Source of the DNA: Pseudoduganella plicata
GTDB taxonomy: Bacteria; Pseudomonadota; Gammaproteobacteria; Burkholderiales; Burkholderiaceae_D
DNA length: 64,000 nt
Assembly (NCBI RefSeq): GCF_004421005.1
Contig: NZ_CP038026.1
Span: 4,216,001-4,280,000 of the forward strand
Direction of reading: 5' to 3'
The position numbers were made by a program, and so were the translations under genes. Shown here piece after piece: positions 1 to 7,354 of this stretch. A model generated the notes under the pieces. The model was not told the origin of the DNA and searched no databases. It was given only the letters and a program-made list of their open reading frames with translations. Position 1 is the first letter of the stretch, and each line of letters opens with the position of its first letter.

Positions 1-384
1 CAGAACGCCATGCGTCTGGGTGCCCTGGGCATCAAGATCATGTCGTCCGGCCGTCTGAACGGTATCGAAATCGCCCGTACCGAATGGTATCGCGAAGGCC
101 GCGTGCCTCTGCATACCCTGAAGGCGGACATCGACTACGGCACGTCCGAAGCGTCGACGACCTACGGCATCATCGGCGTCAAGGTCTGGGTATACAAGGG
201 TGACCGCTCCGCTACCGGCGAAGCACCAGTCATCGATACCCCACCTGACGAGAAGAAGAGCCGCGGCCCACGTCGCGACGATGGCAAACCAGGTGGACGC
301 CCACGTCCAGGTCCTGGCGCTAAACCAGGCGCCCCAGCCGCTCGCCGCGCCGCTGCCAAGCCGGCTGAGAAAGCAGGAGAATAA
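1..384 (+). CDS. rpsC: 30S ribosomal protein S3 (uS3), 5'-truncated by the window edge
   Basis: This is the C-terminal part of S3, a small-subunit protein at the mRNA entry channel. The frame is open from base 1 and contains the conserved KH2/S3 C-terminal signature GIKIMSSGRLNGIEIARTEW, then GREGR-type and DYGTSEASTTYGIIGVKVW elements. The tail after about residue 85 of the visible part is rich in Pro, Gly, Arg and Lys, as in betaproteobacterial S3. It ends 2 bp before rplP, which places it inside the S10 operon. The N-terminal half lies outside the window. Confidence 0.97.
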   Translation, partial: QNAMRLGALGIKIMSSGRLNGIEIARTEWYREGRVPLHTLKADIDYGTSEASTTYGIIGVKVWVYKGDRSATGEAPVIDTPPDEKKSRGPRRDDGKPGGRPRPGPGAKPGAPAARRAAAKPAEKAGE

Positions 385-386
385 TC

Positions 387-806
387 ATGCTGCAACCAGC
401 ACGCAGAAAGTATCGTAAAGAGCAGAAAGGCCGTAACACCGGCATTTCGCACACGCGCGGCACCGCCGTGTCGTTCGGCGAATTCGGTCTGAAAGCCGTG
501 GCGCGCGGTCGTATCACCGCCCGCCAGATCGAGGCAGCGCGTCGTGCCATGACCCGTCACATCAAGCGTGGCGGTCGTATCTGGATCCGCGTCTTCCCGG
601 ACAAGCCAATTTCGAACAAGCCTGCCGAAGTCCGTATGGGTAACGGTAAAGGTAACCCGGAATACTACGTGGCTGAAATTCAGCCAGGTAAAGTTCTGTA
701 CGAAATGGATGGCGTCGGCGAAGAACTGGCGCGTGAAGCGTTCCGCCTGGCTGCTGCCAAACTGCCGCTGGCTACCACCTTCGTGGTGCGCCAGGTTGGC
801 CAATAA
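387..806 (+). CDS. rplP: 50S ribosomal protein L16 (uL16)
   Basis: L16 is 139 aa, close to the family length of about 137. It starts MLQPARRKYRKEQKGRN and contains the diagnostic GGRIWIRVFPDKPISNKPAE and MGNGKGNPEYYVAEI segments. It binds 23S rRNA near the A site and peptidyl-transferase centre. It lies 2 bp after rpsC and 12 bp before rpmC, the standard S10-operon order. The start is preceded by a GGAGAA Shine-Dalgarno sequence. Confidence 0.98.
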   Translation: MLQPARRKYRKEQKGRNTGISHTRGTAVSFGEFGLKAVARGRITARQIEAARRAMTRHIKRGGRIWIRVFPDKPISNKPAEVRMGNGKGNPEYYVAEIQPGKVLYEMDGVGEELAREAFRLAAAKLPLATTFVVRQVGQ

Positions 807-818
807 TTGGAGTGAAAT

Positions 819-1010
819 ATGAAAGCATCTGAACTCCGCGGCAAAGACCAGGCCGGTCTGCAGAAAGAGCTGAACGACCTGCTGAAGGCACAGTTCGGCC
901 TGCGTATGCAAAGCGCCACCCAGCAGCTGACGAACACGTCGCAGCTGAAAAAGGTCCGCCGCGACATCGCACGCGTCAAAACGGTAATGAACACGAAGGA
1001 AGCCAAATGA
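819..1010 (+). CDS. rpmC: 50S ribosomal protein L29 (uL29)
   Basis: L29 is 63 aa and helical. It starts MKASELRGKDQAGLQKEL and contains the family pattern LRMQSATQQLTNTSQLKKVRRDIARVKT. It sits at the polypeptide exit tunnel next to L23. A TTGGAG ribosome-binding site precedes it. Its last codons overlap the rpsQ start in an ATGA tetranucleotide at 1007-1010, so translation of the two is probably coupled. Confidence 0.97.
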   Translation: MKASELRGKDQAGLQKELNDLLKAQFGLRMQSATQQLTNTSQLKKVRRDIARVKTVMNTKEAK

Positions 1011-1279
1011 ACGAACCAGTGAAACAGTCGCTCAAGCGCACGCTGATCGGTAAAGTGGTGTCCGACAAGATGGACAAGACCGTTACTGTACTGATCGAGC
1101 GTCACGTGAAGCACCCTCTGTACGGCAAGATCATCGTGCGTAGCAACAAGTACCACGCGCACGACGAGACCAACCAGGTCAAGACCGGTGATACGGTCGA
1201 GATCGCGGAAGGTCGTCCGATCTCCAAAACGAAGGCGTGGACGGTGACGCGTGTAGTGCAAGCTGCACAAATCGTCTAA
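1007..1279 (+). CDS. rpsQ: 30S ribosomal protein S17 (uS17)
   Basis: S17 is 90 aa, an OB-fold 16S rRNA-binding protein. The sequence contains RTLIGKVVSDKMDKTVTVL, HPLYGKIIVRSNKYHAHDE and GDTVEIAEGRPISKTKAW, all classic S17 motifs. It begins inside the rpmC stop (ATGA overlap) and is the last gene of the S10 operon here. A 258-bp spacer with hairpins follows before rplN, which is longer than the spacers between the preceding genes. Confidence 0.98.
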   Translation: MNEPVKQSLKRTLIGKVVSDKMDKTVTVLIERHVKHPLYGKIIVRSNKYHAHDETNQVKTGDTVEIAEGRPISKTKAWTVTRVVQAAQIV

Positions 1280-1331
1280 GAAGAAAAACGGTTCGCTGTA
1301 GCGATACGGCGGACCGCTTTCCAATTAGTTC

Positions 1332-1360
1332 TTGCAGGCCCGCAGGTAATGTGTAATACT
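1332..1360 (+). promoter_or_regulatory. possible sigma70-type promoter for the spc operon
   Basis: TTGCAG at 1332-1337, a 17-bp spacer and AATACT at 1355-1360 match the consensus at 3/6 and 4/6 positions. If used, transcription would start near 1367 and give rplN a leader of about 170 nt. It overlaps the hairpin at 1336-1369, so only one of the two may be real. Inference only. Confidence 0.25.
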
Positions 1361-1369
1361 TGCGGGCTT
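1336..1369 (+). terminator. hairpin after rpsQ, possible S10-operon terminator or attenuator
   Basis: GCCCGCAGGTA (1338-1348) pairs with TACTTGCGGGC (1357-1367) over 11 bp with one G-U pair. Two more pairs (1336-1337 with 1368-1369) extend it, and the loop is 8 nt. Only TTC-GTTC follows, not a real U tract, so intrinsic termination would be weak. It may instead be a 3'-end stabilising or attenuating structure. Confidence 0.45.
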
Positions 1370-1397
1370 CGTTCATGTATCGCCGCTAAGTGTCTCT

Positions 1398-1471
1398 CCG
1401 CAGACGCGCCTCGCGGTCAGTACTGTATGAAGGTCAAGCACCCAAACAGTGACGCTGCGCGTCTCTGGCGG
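1398..1471 (+). promoter_or_regulatory. long interrupted hairpin in the rplN (spc operon) leader
   Basis: Read directly from the sequence: CCGC 1398-1401 pairs with GCGG 1468-1471, and AGACGCGC 1402-1409 pairs with GCGCGTCT 1457-1464. Then GC 1413-1414 pairs with GC 1454-1455, GTCA 1416-1419 with TGAC 1450-1453, and CTGT 1423-1426 with ACAG 1446-1449. That is 22 base pairs with small bulges around a 19-nt apical loop. A second small hairpin (GGACC 1471-1475 / GGTCC 1490-1494) follows and would compete for base 1471. The position, 67 nt before rplN, suggests a ribosomal-protein leader or cis-regulatory RNA. The ligand, if any, is unknown. Confidence 0.55.
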
Positions 1472-1537
1472 GACCAAGACTGACCGAGAGGTCCGCATTG
1501 TGTGGATTCTTCGGCTTAAGTTGGGAAAGAGAATACT

Positions 1538-1906
1538 ATGATTCAAACTGAAAGCCGGCTCGAAGTAGCCGACAACACCGGTGCGAAAGAAGTTATGTGC
1601 ATCAAGGTGTTGGGCGGTTCCAAGCGCCGTTATGCTGGCATTGGCGACGTGATCAAGGTCACCGTTAAGGTGGCTCAGCCTCGCGGCCGTGTCAAAAAAG
1701 GTGAAATTTATAACGCCGTGGTTGTGCGCACCGCTAAGGGTGTGCGTCGCCAGGACGGTTCCCTGGTCAAGTTCGACGGCAATGCCGCTGTCCTGCTGAA
1801 CTCCAAGCTGGAACCGATCGGTACCCGTATCTTCGGACCAGTGACGCGTGAACTGCGCACTGAGAAGTTCATGAAGATCGTGTCCCTGGCACCGGAAGTC
1901 CTGTAA
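1538..1906 (+). CDS. rplN: 50S ribosomal protein L14 (uL14)
   Basis: L14 is 122 aa, exactly the bacterial family length. It starts MIQTESRLEVADNTGAKEVM and has the signature GIGDVIKVTVKVAQPRGRVKKGE. It binds 23S rRNA at the subunit interface and forms bridges with 16S rRNA. It is the first gene of the spc operon. It lies behind a 258-bp structured spacer rather than the usual few bases, so it may have its own leader-based control. A GGGAAAGAG stretch serves as ribosome-binding site. Confidence 0.98.
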   Translation: MIQTESRLEVADNTGAKEVMCIKVLGGSKRRYAGIGDVIKVTVKVAQPRGRVKKGEIYNAVVVRTAKGVRRQDGSLVKFDGNAAVLLNSKLEPIGTRIFGPVTRELRTEKFMKIVSLAPEVL

Positions 1907-1915
1907 GGAGTCGTA

Positions 1916-2230
1916 ATGGATAAGATTCGCAAAAACGACGAAGTCGTCGTCCTGACCGGTAAGGACAAGGGCAAACGCGGCGTAGTGACCCAGCGTGTAG
2001 ACGCTGAGCACGTCGTGGTGGAAGGCGTGAACGTGGCTAAAAAAGCCGTCAAGCCTAACCCAATGACTGGCGTTACTGGCGGCATCGTCGACAAGACCAT
2101 GCCTATTCACGTGTCCAACGTTGCTCTGTTCAACGCTGCGACCGGCAAGGCCGATCGCGTGGGCTTCAAAGAAGTGGACGGTAAAAAAGTCCGCGTCTTC
2201 AAGTCCTCCGGCGAAGTAGTGAAGGGGTAA
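1916..2230 (+). CDS. rplX: 50S ribosomal protein L24 (uL24)
   Basis: L24 is 104 aa, the normal length. The N-terminal KOW motif is visible as KIRKNDEVVVLTGKDKGKRG, followed by GVNVAKKAVKPNP and a C-terminal RVGFKEVDGKKVRVFKSSGE segment. It is an assembly-initiator protein of the 50S subunit near the tunnel exit. It starts 9 bp after rplN with a strong AAGGAG site and ends 6 bp before rplE. Confidence 0.97.
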   Translation: MDKIRKNDEVVVLTGKDKGKRGVVTQRVDAEHVVVEGVNVAKKAVKPNPMTGVTGGIVDKTMPIHVSNVALFNAATGKADRVGFKEVDGKKVRVFKSSGEVVKG

Positions 2231-2236
2231 TCAGAA

Positions 2237-2776
2237 ATGGCCCGTCTGCAACAAGTATACAAAGAGAAAGTCGTTGCCGAACTGACCGAGAAATTCGGTT
2301 ACAAGTCGGTAATGGAAGTGCCTCGCCTGACCAAGATCACCCTGAACATGGGTGTCGGTGAAGCGATCGCTGACAAGAAGGTCCTGGAGCACGCCGTTGG
2401 CGACCTGACCAAGATCGCCGGCCAGAAGCCAGTGACGACCAAGTCGCGTAAGGCAATCGCCGGTTTCAAGATCCGCGAAGGCTACCCGATCGGTACGATG
2501 GTGACCCTGCGCGGCGCCCGCATGTATGAGTTCCTGGATCGTTTCATCACCGTGGCCCTGCCACGCGTGCGTGACTTCCGTGGCGTGTCCGGCCGTTCGT
2601 TCGATGGTCGTGGCAACTACAACATCGGCGTCAAAGAGCAGATCATCTTCCCGGAAATCGAGTACGACAAGATCGACGCACTGCGCGGCATGAACATCTC
2701 GATCACGACGACCGCCAAGACCGACGACGAAGCGAAAGCTCTGCTCGCCGCATTTAAATTCCCGTTCAGGAACTAA
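2237..2776 (+). CDS. rplE: 50S ribosomal protein L5 (uL5)
   Basis: L5 is 179 aa. Motifs include KITLNMGVGEA, AGQKPVTTKSRKAIAGFKIRE and RVRDFRGVSGRSFDGRGNY. It binds 5S rRNA in the central protuberance with L18 and contacts the P-site tRNA. It is flanked by rplX and rpsN in the usual spc order with only 6-7 bp gaps. In E. coli, S8 represses this operon at the rplE start; I did not identify an S8-site mimic here. Confidence 0.98.
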   Translation: MARLQQVYKEKVVAELTEKFGYKSVMEVPRLTKITLNMGVGEAIADKKVLEHAVGDLTKIAGQKPVTTKSRKAIAGFKIREGYPIGTMVTLRGARMYEFLDRFITVALPRVRDFRGVSGRSFDGRGNYNIGVKEQIIFPEIEYDKIDALRGMNISITTTAKTDDEAKALLAAFKFPFRN

Positions 2777-2783
2777 CACGATC

Positions 2784-3089
2784 ATGGCAAAACTCGCACT
2801 GATTAACCGTGAACAGAAGCGTGCTGACCTGGTGGAGAAATTCGCCGCCAAGCGCGCCGCTCTGAAGGCCATCATCGATGACCAGTCCAAGTCGGAAGAA
2901 GAGCGTTACGAAGCGCGCCTGAAACTGCAGGCCCTGCCACGCAATTCCGCACCGACCCGCCAGCGTAACCGCTGCGCCATGACCGGCCGTCCACGTGGCA
3001 CCTTCCGTAAATTCGGTCTGGCCCGTACCAAACTCCGTGAATTCGCCATGCGTGGCGAGATCCCGGGTATGACCAAAGCCAGCTGGTAA
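2784..3089 (+). CDS. rpsN: 30S ribosomal protein S14 (uS14), zinc-independent type
   Basis: S14 is 101 aa, the length of the zinc-free form (the zinc-binding form is about 61 aa). Only one cysteine of the ribbon region remains in RNRCAMTGRPRGTFRKFGL. The end LREFAMRGEIPGMTKASW is diagnostic. It is a 30S head protein. The gene sits between rplE and rpsH with short gaps. No second zinc-independent paralogue is visible in this window. Confidence 0.97.
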   Translation: MAKLALINREQKRADLVEKFAAKRAALKAIIDDQSKSEEERYEARLKLQALPRNSAPTRQRNRCAMTGRPRGTFRKFGLARTKLREFAMRGEIPGMTKASW

Positions 3090-3103
3090 TAGGAGAATAA
3101 GCA

Positions 3104-3499
3104 ATGAGTATGAGCGATCCTATCGCCGATATGCTGACCCGCATTCGCAACGCCCAGGGCGTGCAAAAAACGACCGTGGCGATGCCATCGTCGAAAGTCA
3201 AAGTAGCGATTGCCAACGTCCTGAAGGACGAGGGTTACATTGAAGATTTCGCCGTGTCTTCGAACGAAGGCAAGACGGAACTGAAGATCGGTTTGAAATA
3301 TTATGTGGGCCGTCCTGTCATCGAGCGCCTCGAGCGCGTGTCCCGTCCGGGCCTGCGCGTCTACAAGGGCAAGGATGAAATCCCGACCGTCATGAACGGC
3401 CTGGGCGTTGCCATCGTGTCGACCCCGCAAGGCGTCATGACCGACCGCAAAGCGCGCGCTACCGGTGTAGGTGGCGAAGTCATCTGCTTCGTGGCTTAA
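3104..3499 (+). CDS. rpsH: 30S ribosomal protein S8 (uS8)
   Basis: S8 is 131 aa. It starts MSMSDPIADMLTRIRNAQGV and ends with RKARATGVGGEVICFVA, the family C-terminal rRNA-binding signature. It is a primary binder of the 16S central domain and, in E. coli, the translational repressor of the spc operon. The start is supported by TAGGAGAA upstream. A second ATG two codons later (MSDPIAD) is a possible alternative start. Confidence 0.98.
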   Translation: MSMSDPIADMLTRIRNAQGVQKTTVAMPSSKVKVAIANVLKDEGYIEDFAVSSNEGKTELKIGLKYYVGRPVIERLERVSRPGLRVYKGKDEIPTVMNGLGVAIVSTPQGVMTDRKARATGVGGEVICFVA

Positions 3500-3509
3500 G
3501 GAGTAACAC

Positions 3510-4043
3510 ATGTCTCGAGTAGCTAAAATGCCGATCGCCGTGCCGGCTGGCGCAGAAGTCGCCATCTCCGCACAAGCGATCACCGTCAAGGGCCCGCTGG
3601 GCACCCTGACCCAGAGCCTGAACGGCCTGGTCAAAGTAGTCAACGATAATGGCACGCTGACGTTCGACGTGGCCAACGACAGCCGCGAAGCCAATGCCAT
3701 GTCCGGCACGCTGCGCGCTCTGGTCAACAACATGGTTACCGGCGTCACCAAGGGCTTCGAGAAGAAGCTGTCCCTGGTCGGCGTGGGTTACAAGGCGCAA
3801 GCGCAAGGCGACAAGCTGAACCTGTCCCTGGGCTTCTCCCACCCTGTTGTACACGCAATGCCAGCAGGCGTCACCGTCGCTACCCCAACGCCGACCGAAG
3901 TCCTGATCAAGGGCATCGATCGTCAGCAGGTTGGCCAGGTTGCCGCTGAAGTGCGCGCTTACCGCTCCCCTGAGCCTTACAAAGGCAAGGGCGTCCGCTA
4001 TGTGGACGAAGTGGTTAAGATCAAAGAAACCAAGAAGAAGTAA
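3510..4043 (+). CDS. rplF: 50S ribosomal protein L6 (uL6)
   Basis: L6 is 177 aa with its two tandem L6 folds. The first contains VTVKGPLGTL-like sequence (ITVKGPLGTLTQSLNG). The second contains SLGFSHPVVHAMPAGV and GQVAAEVRAYRSPEPYKGKG, the classic C-terminal signature. It lies at the GTPase-associated region near the sarcin-ricin loop. A TAAGGAG site sits 7-10 bp before the start. It ends with a Lys-rich tail 13 bp before rplR. Confidence 0.98.
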   Translation: MSRVAKMPIAVPAGAEVAISAQAITVKGPLGTLTQSLNGLVKVVNDNGTLTFDVANDSREANAMSGTLRALVNNMVTGVTKGFEKKLSLVGVGYKAQAQGDKLNLSLGFSHPVVHAMPAGVTVATPTPTEVLIKGIDRQQVGQVAAEVRAYRSPEPYKGKGVRYVDEVVKIKETKKK

Positions 4044-4056
4044 TTAGGGGCTGACG

Positions 4057-4419
4057 ATGGACAAAAAAGAATCTCGTCTGCGCCGCGGACGTCAAACCCG
4101 CATCAAGATCGCACAACTGAAAGTGAACCGCCTGTCGGTCCACCGCACTAACCTGCACATTTATGCGAACCTGATCAGCCCGGACGCTAAAGTTCTGGTT
4201 TCGGCGTCTACGGTGGAAGCAGAAGTGCGCGCCGAACTGGCCGGCAAGTCGGGCAAGGGCGGTAACGCCGCCGCTGCCGCTCTGGTTGGCAAGCGCGTCG
4301 CCGAAAAGGCAATCAAGGCAGGCATCACCGAAGTAGCGTTCGACCGCTCCGGTTTCCGTTACCACGGCCGTGTGAAGGCGCTGGCAGATGCCGCGCGTGA
4401 AGCCGGTCTGAAGTTCTAA
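4057..4419 (+). CDS. rplR: 50S ribosomal protein L18 (uL18)
   Basis: L18 is 120 aa. Visible motifs are RLRRGRQTRIKIAQLKVNRL, VHRTNLHIYANLI, GNAAAAALVGKRVAEKA and VAFDRSGFRYHGRVKALADA, the last being the family hallmark. It binds 5S rRNA together with L5. It is placed between rplF and rpsE in standard order with an AGGGG-type ribosome-binding site. Confidence 0.98.
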   Translation: MDKKESRLRRGRQTRIKIAQLKVNRLSVHRTNLHIYANLISPDAKVLVSASTVEAEVRAELAGKSGKGGNAAAAALVGKRVAEKAIKAGITEVAFDRSGFRYHGRVKALADAAREAGLKF

Positions 4420-4429
4420 GGGTACGATC

Positions 4430-4948
4430 ATGGCAAAAATGCAAGCAAAAATGCAAAGCGACAAGCCGGATGACGGCATGCGCGAAAAAATGATCGCGAT
4501 CAACCGCGTGACCAAAGTGGTCAAGGGTGGTCGTATCATGGGCTTCGCGGCGCTGACCGTGGTTGGTGACGGCGATGGCCGCATCGGCATGGGCAAGGGC
4601 AAGTCGAAGGAAGTACCGGTCGGTGTGCAGAAGGCAATGGAAGAAGCCCGTCGCAACCTGATCAAGGTGCCTCTGAAGAACGGTACCCTGCAGCACACGG
4701 TAACCGGCCGTCACGGCGCTTCGCGCGTCATGATGAGCCCGGCCAAGCCAGGTACCGGCGTCATCGCTGGTGGCGCAATGCGCGCTATCTTCGACGTGAT
4801 GGGCGTGACGGACGTGGTGGCGAAATCCACCGGTTCGAACAACCCGTACAACCTGGTGCGCGCCACCCTGGACGGCCTGTCGAAAATGAGCACTCCTGCT
4901 GACATCGCTGCAAAACGCGGCAAGTCGGTAGAAGACATTCTGGCTTAA
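4430..4948 (+). CDS. rpsE: 30S ribosomal protein S5 (uS5)
   Basis: S5 is 172 aa. The N-terminal double-stranded RNA-binding-like domain shows REKMIAINRVTKVVKGGRIM and FAALTVVGDGDGRIGMGKGK. The C-terminal domain shows TGRHGASRVMMSPAKPGTGV and the tail PADIAAKRGKSVEDILA. S5 helps decoding accuracy and mRNA unwinding at the entry site. The start MAKMQAKMQ has several in-frame ATGs nearby; the first is chosen because it follows AAGGGTACGATC at normal spacing. Confidence 0.98.
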   Translation: MAKMQAKMQSDKPDDGMREKMIAINRVTKVVKGGRIMGFAALTVVGDGDGRIGMGKGKSKEVPVGVQKAMEEARRNLIKVPLKNGTLQHTVTGRHGASRVMMSPAKPGTGVIAGGAMRAIFDVMGVTDVVAKSTGSNNPYNLVRATLDGLSKMSTPADIAAKRGKSVEDILA

Positions 4949-4958
4949 GGGGATGACC

Positions 4959-5135
4959 ATGAGCACTATCAAAGTCAAACTGGTGAAGGGCCTGATCGGC
5001 ACCCGCCAAGACCACCGCGCTACGGTGCGTGGTCTGGGCCTGCGCCGTGTCAACTCGGTTTCCGAGCTGCAGGACACGCCATCGGTACGCGGCATGATCA
5101 ACAAAGTCGCCTACCTCGTTAAAGTCGTGTCGTAA
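4959..5135 (+). CDS. rpmD: 50S ribosomal protein L30 (uL30)
   Basis: L30 is 58 aa in the short bacterial form: MSTIKVKLVKGLIGTRQDHR, then RGLGLRRVNSVSELQDTPSVRGMINKV. An in-frame ATG at 4953 directly abuts the AAGGGG Shine-Dalgarno sequence (4947-4952). The ATG at 4959 lies 6 bp downstream of it, at proper spacing, so 4959 is the chosen start. It lies between rpsE and rplO as in all spc operons. Confidence 0.95.
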   Translation: MSTIKVKLVKGLIGTRQDHRATVRGLGLRRVNSVSELQDTPSVRGMINKVAYLVKVVS

Positions 5136-5162
5136 GCCCCGGCTTACGAACTGGAGAACACA

Positions 5163-5594
5163 ATGGAATTGAATACCATTCAACCAGCCGAAGGCGCGAA
5201 GCACGCTAAGCGTCGCGTTGGCCGCGGTATCGGCTCCGGCCTCGGCAAAACCGCCGGCCGTGGTCACAAAGGTCAGAAATCGCGTTCGGGCGGCTTCCAC
5301 AAAGTCGGCTTCGAAGGCGGTCAGATGCCTCTGCAACGCCGTCTGCCAAAGCGCGGCTTCAAATCGCTGAACGCCACCTTCAAGGCTGAAGTGCGTCTGT
5401 CCGACCTGAACGGCCTGGCCGTCGGCGAAGTCGACCTGCTGGTCCTGAAGCAGGCTGGCGTGCTGAGCGTGCTGGCACGTGACGTCCGCGTCATCGCATC
5501 GGGCGAAATCACCAAAGCAGTGACCGTAAAAGGCCTGAAAGTGACCGCCGGCGCGAAAGCGGCCATCGAAGCGGCCGGCGGCTCGGTAGCCTGA
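5163..5594 (+). CDS. rplO: 50S ribosomal protein L15 (uL15)
   Basis: L15 is 143 aa. It has the Gly/Arg-rich N-terminal extension (KRRVGRGIGSGLGKTAGRGH, GQKSRSGGFHKVGFEGGQMP) that threads into 23S rRNA, and a C-terminal domain ending in GAKAAIEAAGGSVA. It sits between rpmD and secY. CTGGAGAACACA provides the ribosome-binding site. Confidence 0.98.
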   Translation: MELNTIQPAEGAKHAKRRVGRGIGSGLGKTAGRGHKGQKSRSGGFHKVGFEGGQMPLQRRLPKRGFKSLNATFKAEVRLSDLNGLAVGEVDLLVLKQAGVLSVLARDVRVIASGEITKAVTVKGLKVTAGAKAAIEAAGGSVA

Positions 5595-5621
5595 GACGCT
5601 TGAGCTTGAACGGAGCGAAAA

Positions 5622-6956
5622 TTGGCGACTAATCCGCAGCTTGCTAAAAGTGCCGCAGCCGGTTTCCCTTGGGGCCGTCTGTGGTTTTTGCTGGGCGCTC
5701 TGGTAGTCTACCGCATCGGGGCTCATATCCCGGTGCCGGGAGTCGACCCGGTACAGCTGGCCGCACTGTTCAAGTCGCAGGAGGGTGGGCTGCTGGGCAT
5801 GTTCAACATGTTCTCCGGCGGCGCCCTGTCGCGCTTCACGGTGTTCGCGCTGGGCATCACGCCCTACATTTCGGCCTCGATCATCATGCAGCTGGTGTCG
5901 ATCGTTTCGCCGCAGATGGAAGCGCTGAAGAAGGAAGGGGAGTCGGGTCGTCGCAAGATCACCCAGTACACCCGTTACGCCACCGTGTTCCTGGCCTTGT
6001 TCCAGGCGTTCGGCATCTCGGTCGCGCTGGAAGCCCAGCCTGGCCTGGTGATCGATCCGGGCATGGCCTTCCGCTTCACCTCCGTGGTGACGCTGCTGAC
6101 CGGCACGATGTTCGTGATGTGGTTGGGAGAGCAGATTACCGAGCGCGGTCTTGGTAACGGCATCTCGATCATCATCTTCGCCGGTATCGCCGCGGGTCTG
6201 CCGGGCGCGTTGGGTGGTTTGTTCACCCAGGTGTCGACCGGTGCGATCAGTGCGATCTCCGCCATCATCATCGTCATCCTGGTTGCAGCTGTGACCTATG
6301 CGGTGGTGTTCGTGGAACGTGGCCAGCGCAAGATTCTGGTGAACTATGCCAAACGTCAGGTCGGTAACAAGATCTACGGTGGGCAAACCAGCCACCTGCC
6401 CCTGAAGCTGAACATGGCAGGCGTGATTCCGCCGATCTTCGCATCGTCGATTATCTTGTTCCCGGCCACTATTGTGGACTGGTTCTCGCGTGGTGCGGAC
6501 AACGCCAACCCCGTTGTACGCTTCCTGAAAGACTTTGCTGCATCGTTGAGCCCAGGCGAGCCTATCCATGCATTGCTGTATGCTGTGGCAATCGTGTTCT
6601 TCTGCTTCTTCTACACCGCACTGGTGTTCAACAGCAAGGAGACGGCGGACAACTTGAAGAAGAGCGGGGCCTTTGTGCCAGGGATTCGTCCCGGTGAGCA
6701 GACTGCCCGTTACATCGACAAGATCCTGACCCGATTGACGCTGGCTGGCGCCGTCTACATCACCGCTGTGTGCCTGTTGCCGGAGTTTATGCAAGCCCAG
6801 TGGAAAGTATCGTTCGTATTTGGTGGTACTTCTCTGTTGATTATTGTAGTGGTGACCATGGACTTCATGGCCCAGGTCCAGAACTACGTGATGTCGCAGC
6901 AATATGAGTCTCTGCTGCGTAAGGCAAACTTCAAAGGCGGCATTCCGACCCGCTGA
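5622..6956 (+). CDS. secY: preprotein translocase subunit SecY
   Basis: SecY is 444 aa with ten predicted membrane helices and is the channel core of the SecYEG translocon in the inner membrane. It carries the plug/TM2 motif LFNMFSGGALSRFTVFALGI, the GITPYISASIIMQL segment and the C-terminal VRPGE-like GIRPGEQTARYI loop. The start is a TTG at 5622, six bases after CGGAG; no better in-frame ATG exists before the first helix. It lies at the normal place between rplO and infA. Confidence 0.97.
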   Translation: MATNPQLAKSAAAGFPWGRLWFLLGALVVYRIGAHIPVPGVDPVQLAALFKSQEGGLLGMFNMFSGGALSRFTVFALGITPYISASIIMQLVSIVSPQMEALKKEGESGRRKITQYTRYATVFLALFQAFGISVALEAQPGLVIDPGMAFRFTSVVTLLTGTMFVMWLGEQITERGLGNGISIIIFAGIAAGLPGALGGLFTQVSTGAISAISAIIIVILVAAVTYAVVFVERGQRKILVNYAKRQVGNKIYGGQTSHLPLKLNMAGVIPPIFASSIILFPATIVDWFSRGADNANPVVRFLKDFAASLSPGEPIHALLYAVAIVFFCFFYTALVFNSKETADNLKKSGAFVPGIRPGEQTARYIDKILTRLTLAGAVYITAVCLLPEFMQAQWKVSFVFGGTSLLIIVVVTMDFMAQVQNYVMSQQYESLLRKANFKGGIPTR

Positions 6957-6970
6957 GCGAACAGGTCAAC

Positions 6971-7189
6971 ATGGCAAAAGACGACGTCATACAGATGCAA
7001 GGCGAGATTCTGGAGAATCTGCCAAATGCGACTTTTCGAGTAAAGCTGGAAAACGGCCACGTGGTACTCGGCCACATTTCGGGTAAAATGCGGATGAACT
7101 ATATCCGCATTCTCCCTGGCGACAAGGTGACGGTGGAGTTGACGCCGTACGACCTGTCCCGGGCTCGTATTGTGTTCCGGACCAAGTAA
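6971..7189 (+). CDS. infA: translation initiation factor IF-1
   Basis: IF-1 is 72 aa, the canonical length. It is a single S1/OB-fold domain: MAKDDVIQMQGEILENLPNA, HVVLGHISGKMRMNYIRIL and KVTVELTPYDLSRARI. It occupies the ribosomal A site during initiation. It sits between secY and rpmJ, as in other betaproteobacteria. Confidence 0.98.
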   Translation: MAKDDVIQMQGEILENLPNATFRVKLENGHVVLGHISGKMRMNYIRILPGDKVTVELTPYDLSRARIVFRTK

Positions 7190-7222
7190 TTTTAAGTAAT
7201 CGAATCCAAAGAGAGTGCAAAA

Positions 7223-7336
7223 ATGAAAGTTAACGCTTCAGTCAAGCGGATCTGCCGCAACTGCAAGATCATCAAGCGCAAAGGCGTCGTCCGCGTCATC
7301 TGCGTGGAACCACGTCACAAGCAGCGTCAAGGCTAA
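7223..7336 (+). CDS. rpmJ: 50S ribosomal protein L36 (bL36)
   Basis: L36 is 37 aa, from ATG at 7223 to TAA at 7334-7336, beginning MKVNASVKRICRNCK. It has the zinc-ribbon ligands C11, C14, C27 and H32, so this is the zinc-binding form. It ends RHKQRQG. It is the last gene of the spc cluster, 18 bp before rpsM. A GAGAG sequence lies upstream of the start. Confidence 0.96.
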   Translation: MKVNASVKRICRNCKIIKRKGVVRVICVEPRHKQRQG

Positions 7337-7354
7337 CAGTTCGAGGAATAACGA

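Noticed and set aside
4785..6902. Long minus-strand open frame (705 codons) antisense to rpsE, rpmD, rplO and secY
   Set aside because: It is the shadow of strongly conserved plus-strand genes in high-GC DNA; the translation is His/Gln/Arg-rich with no domain.
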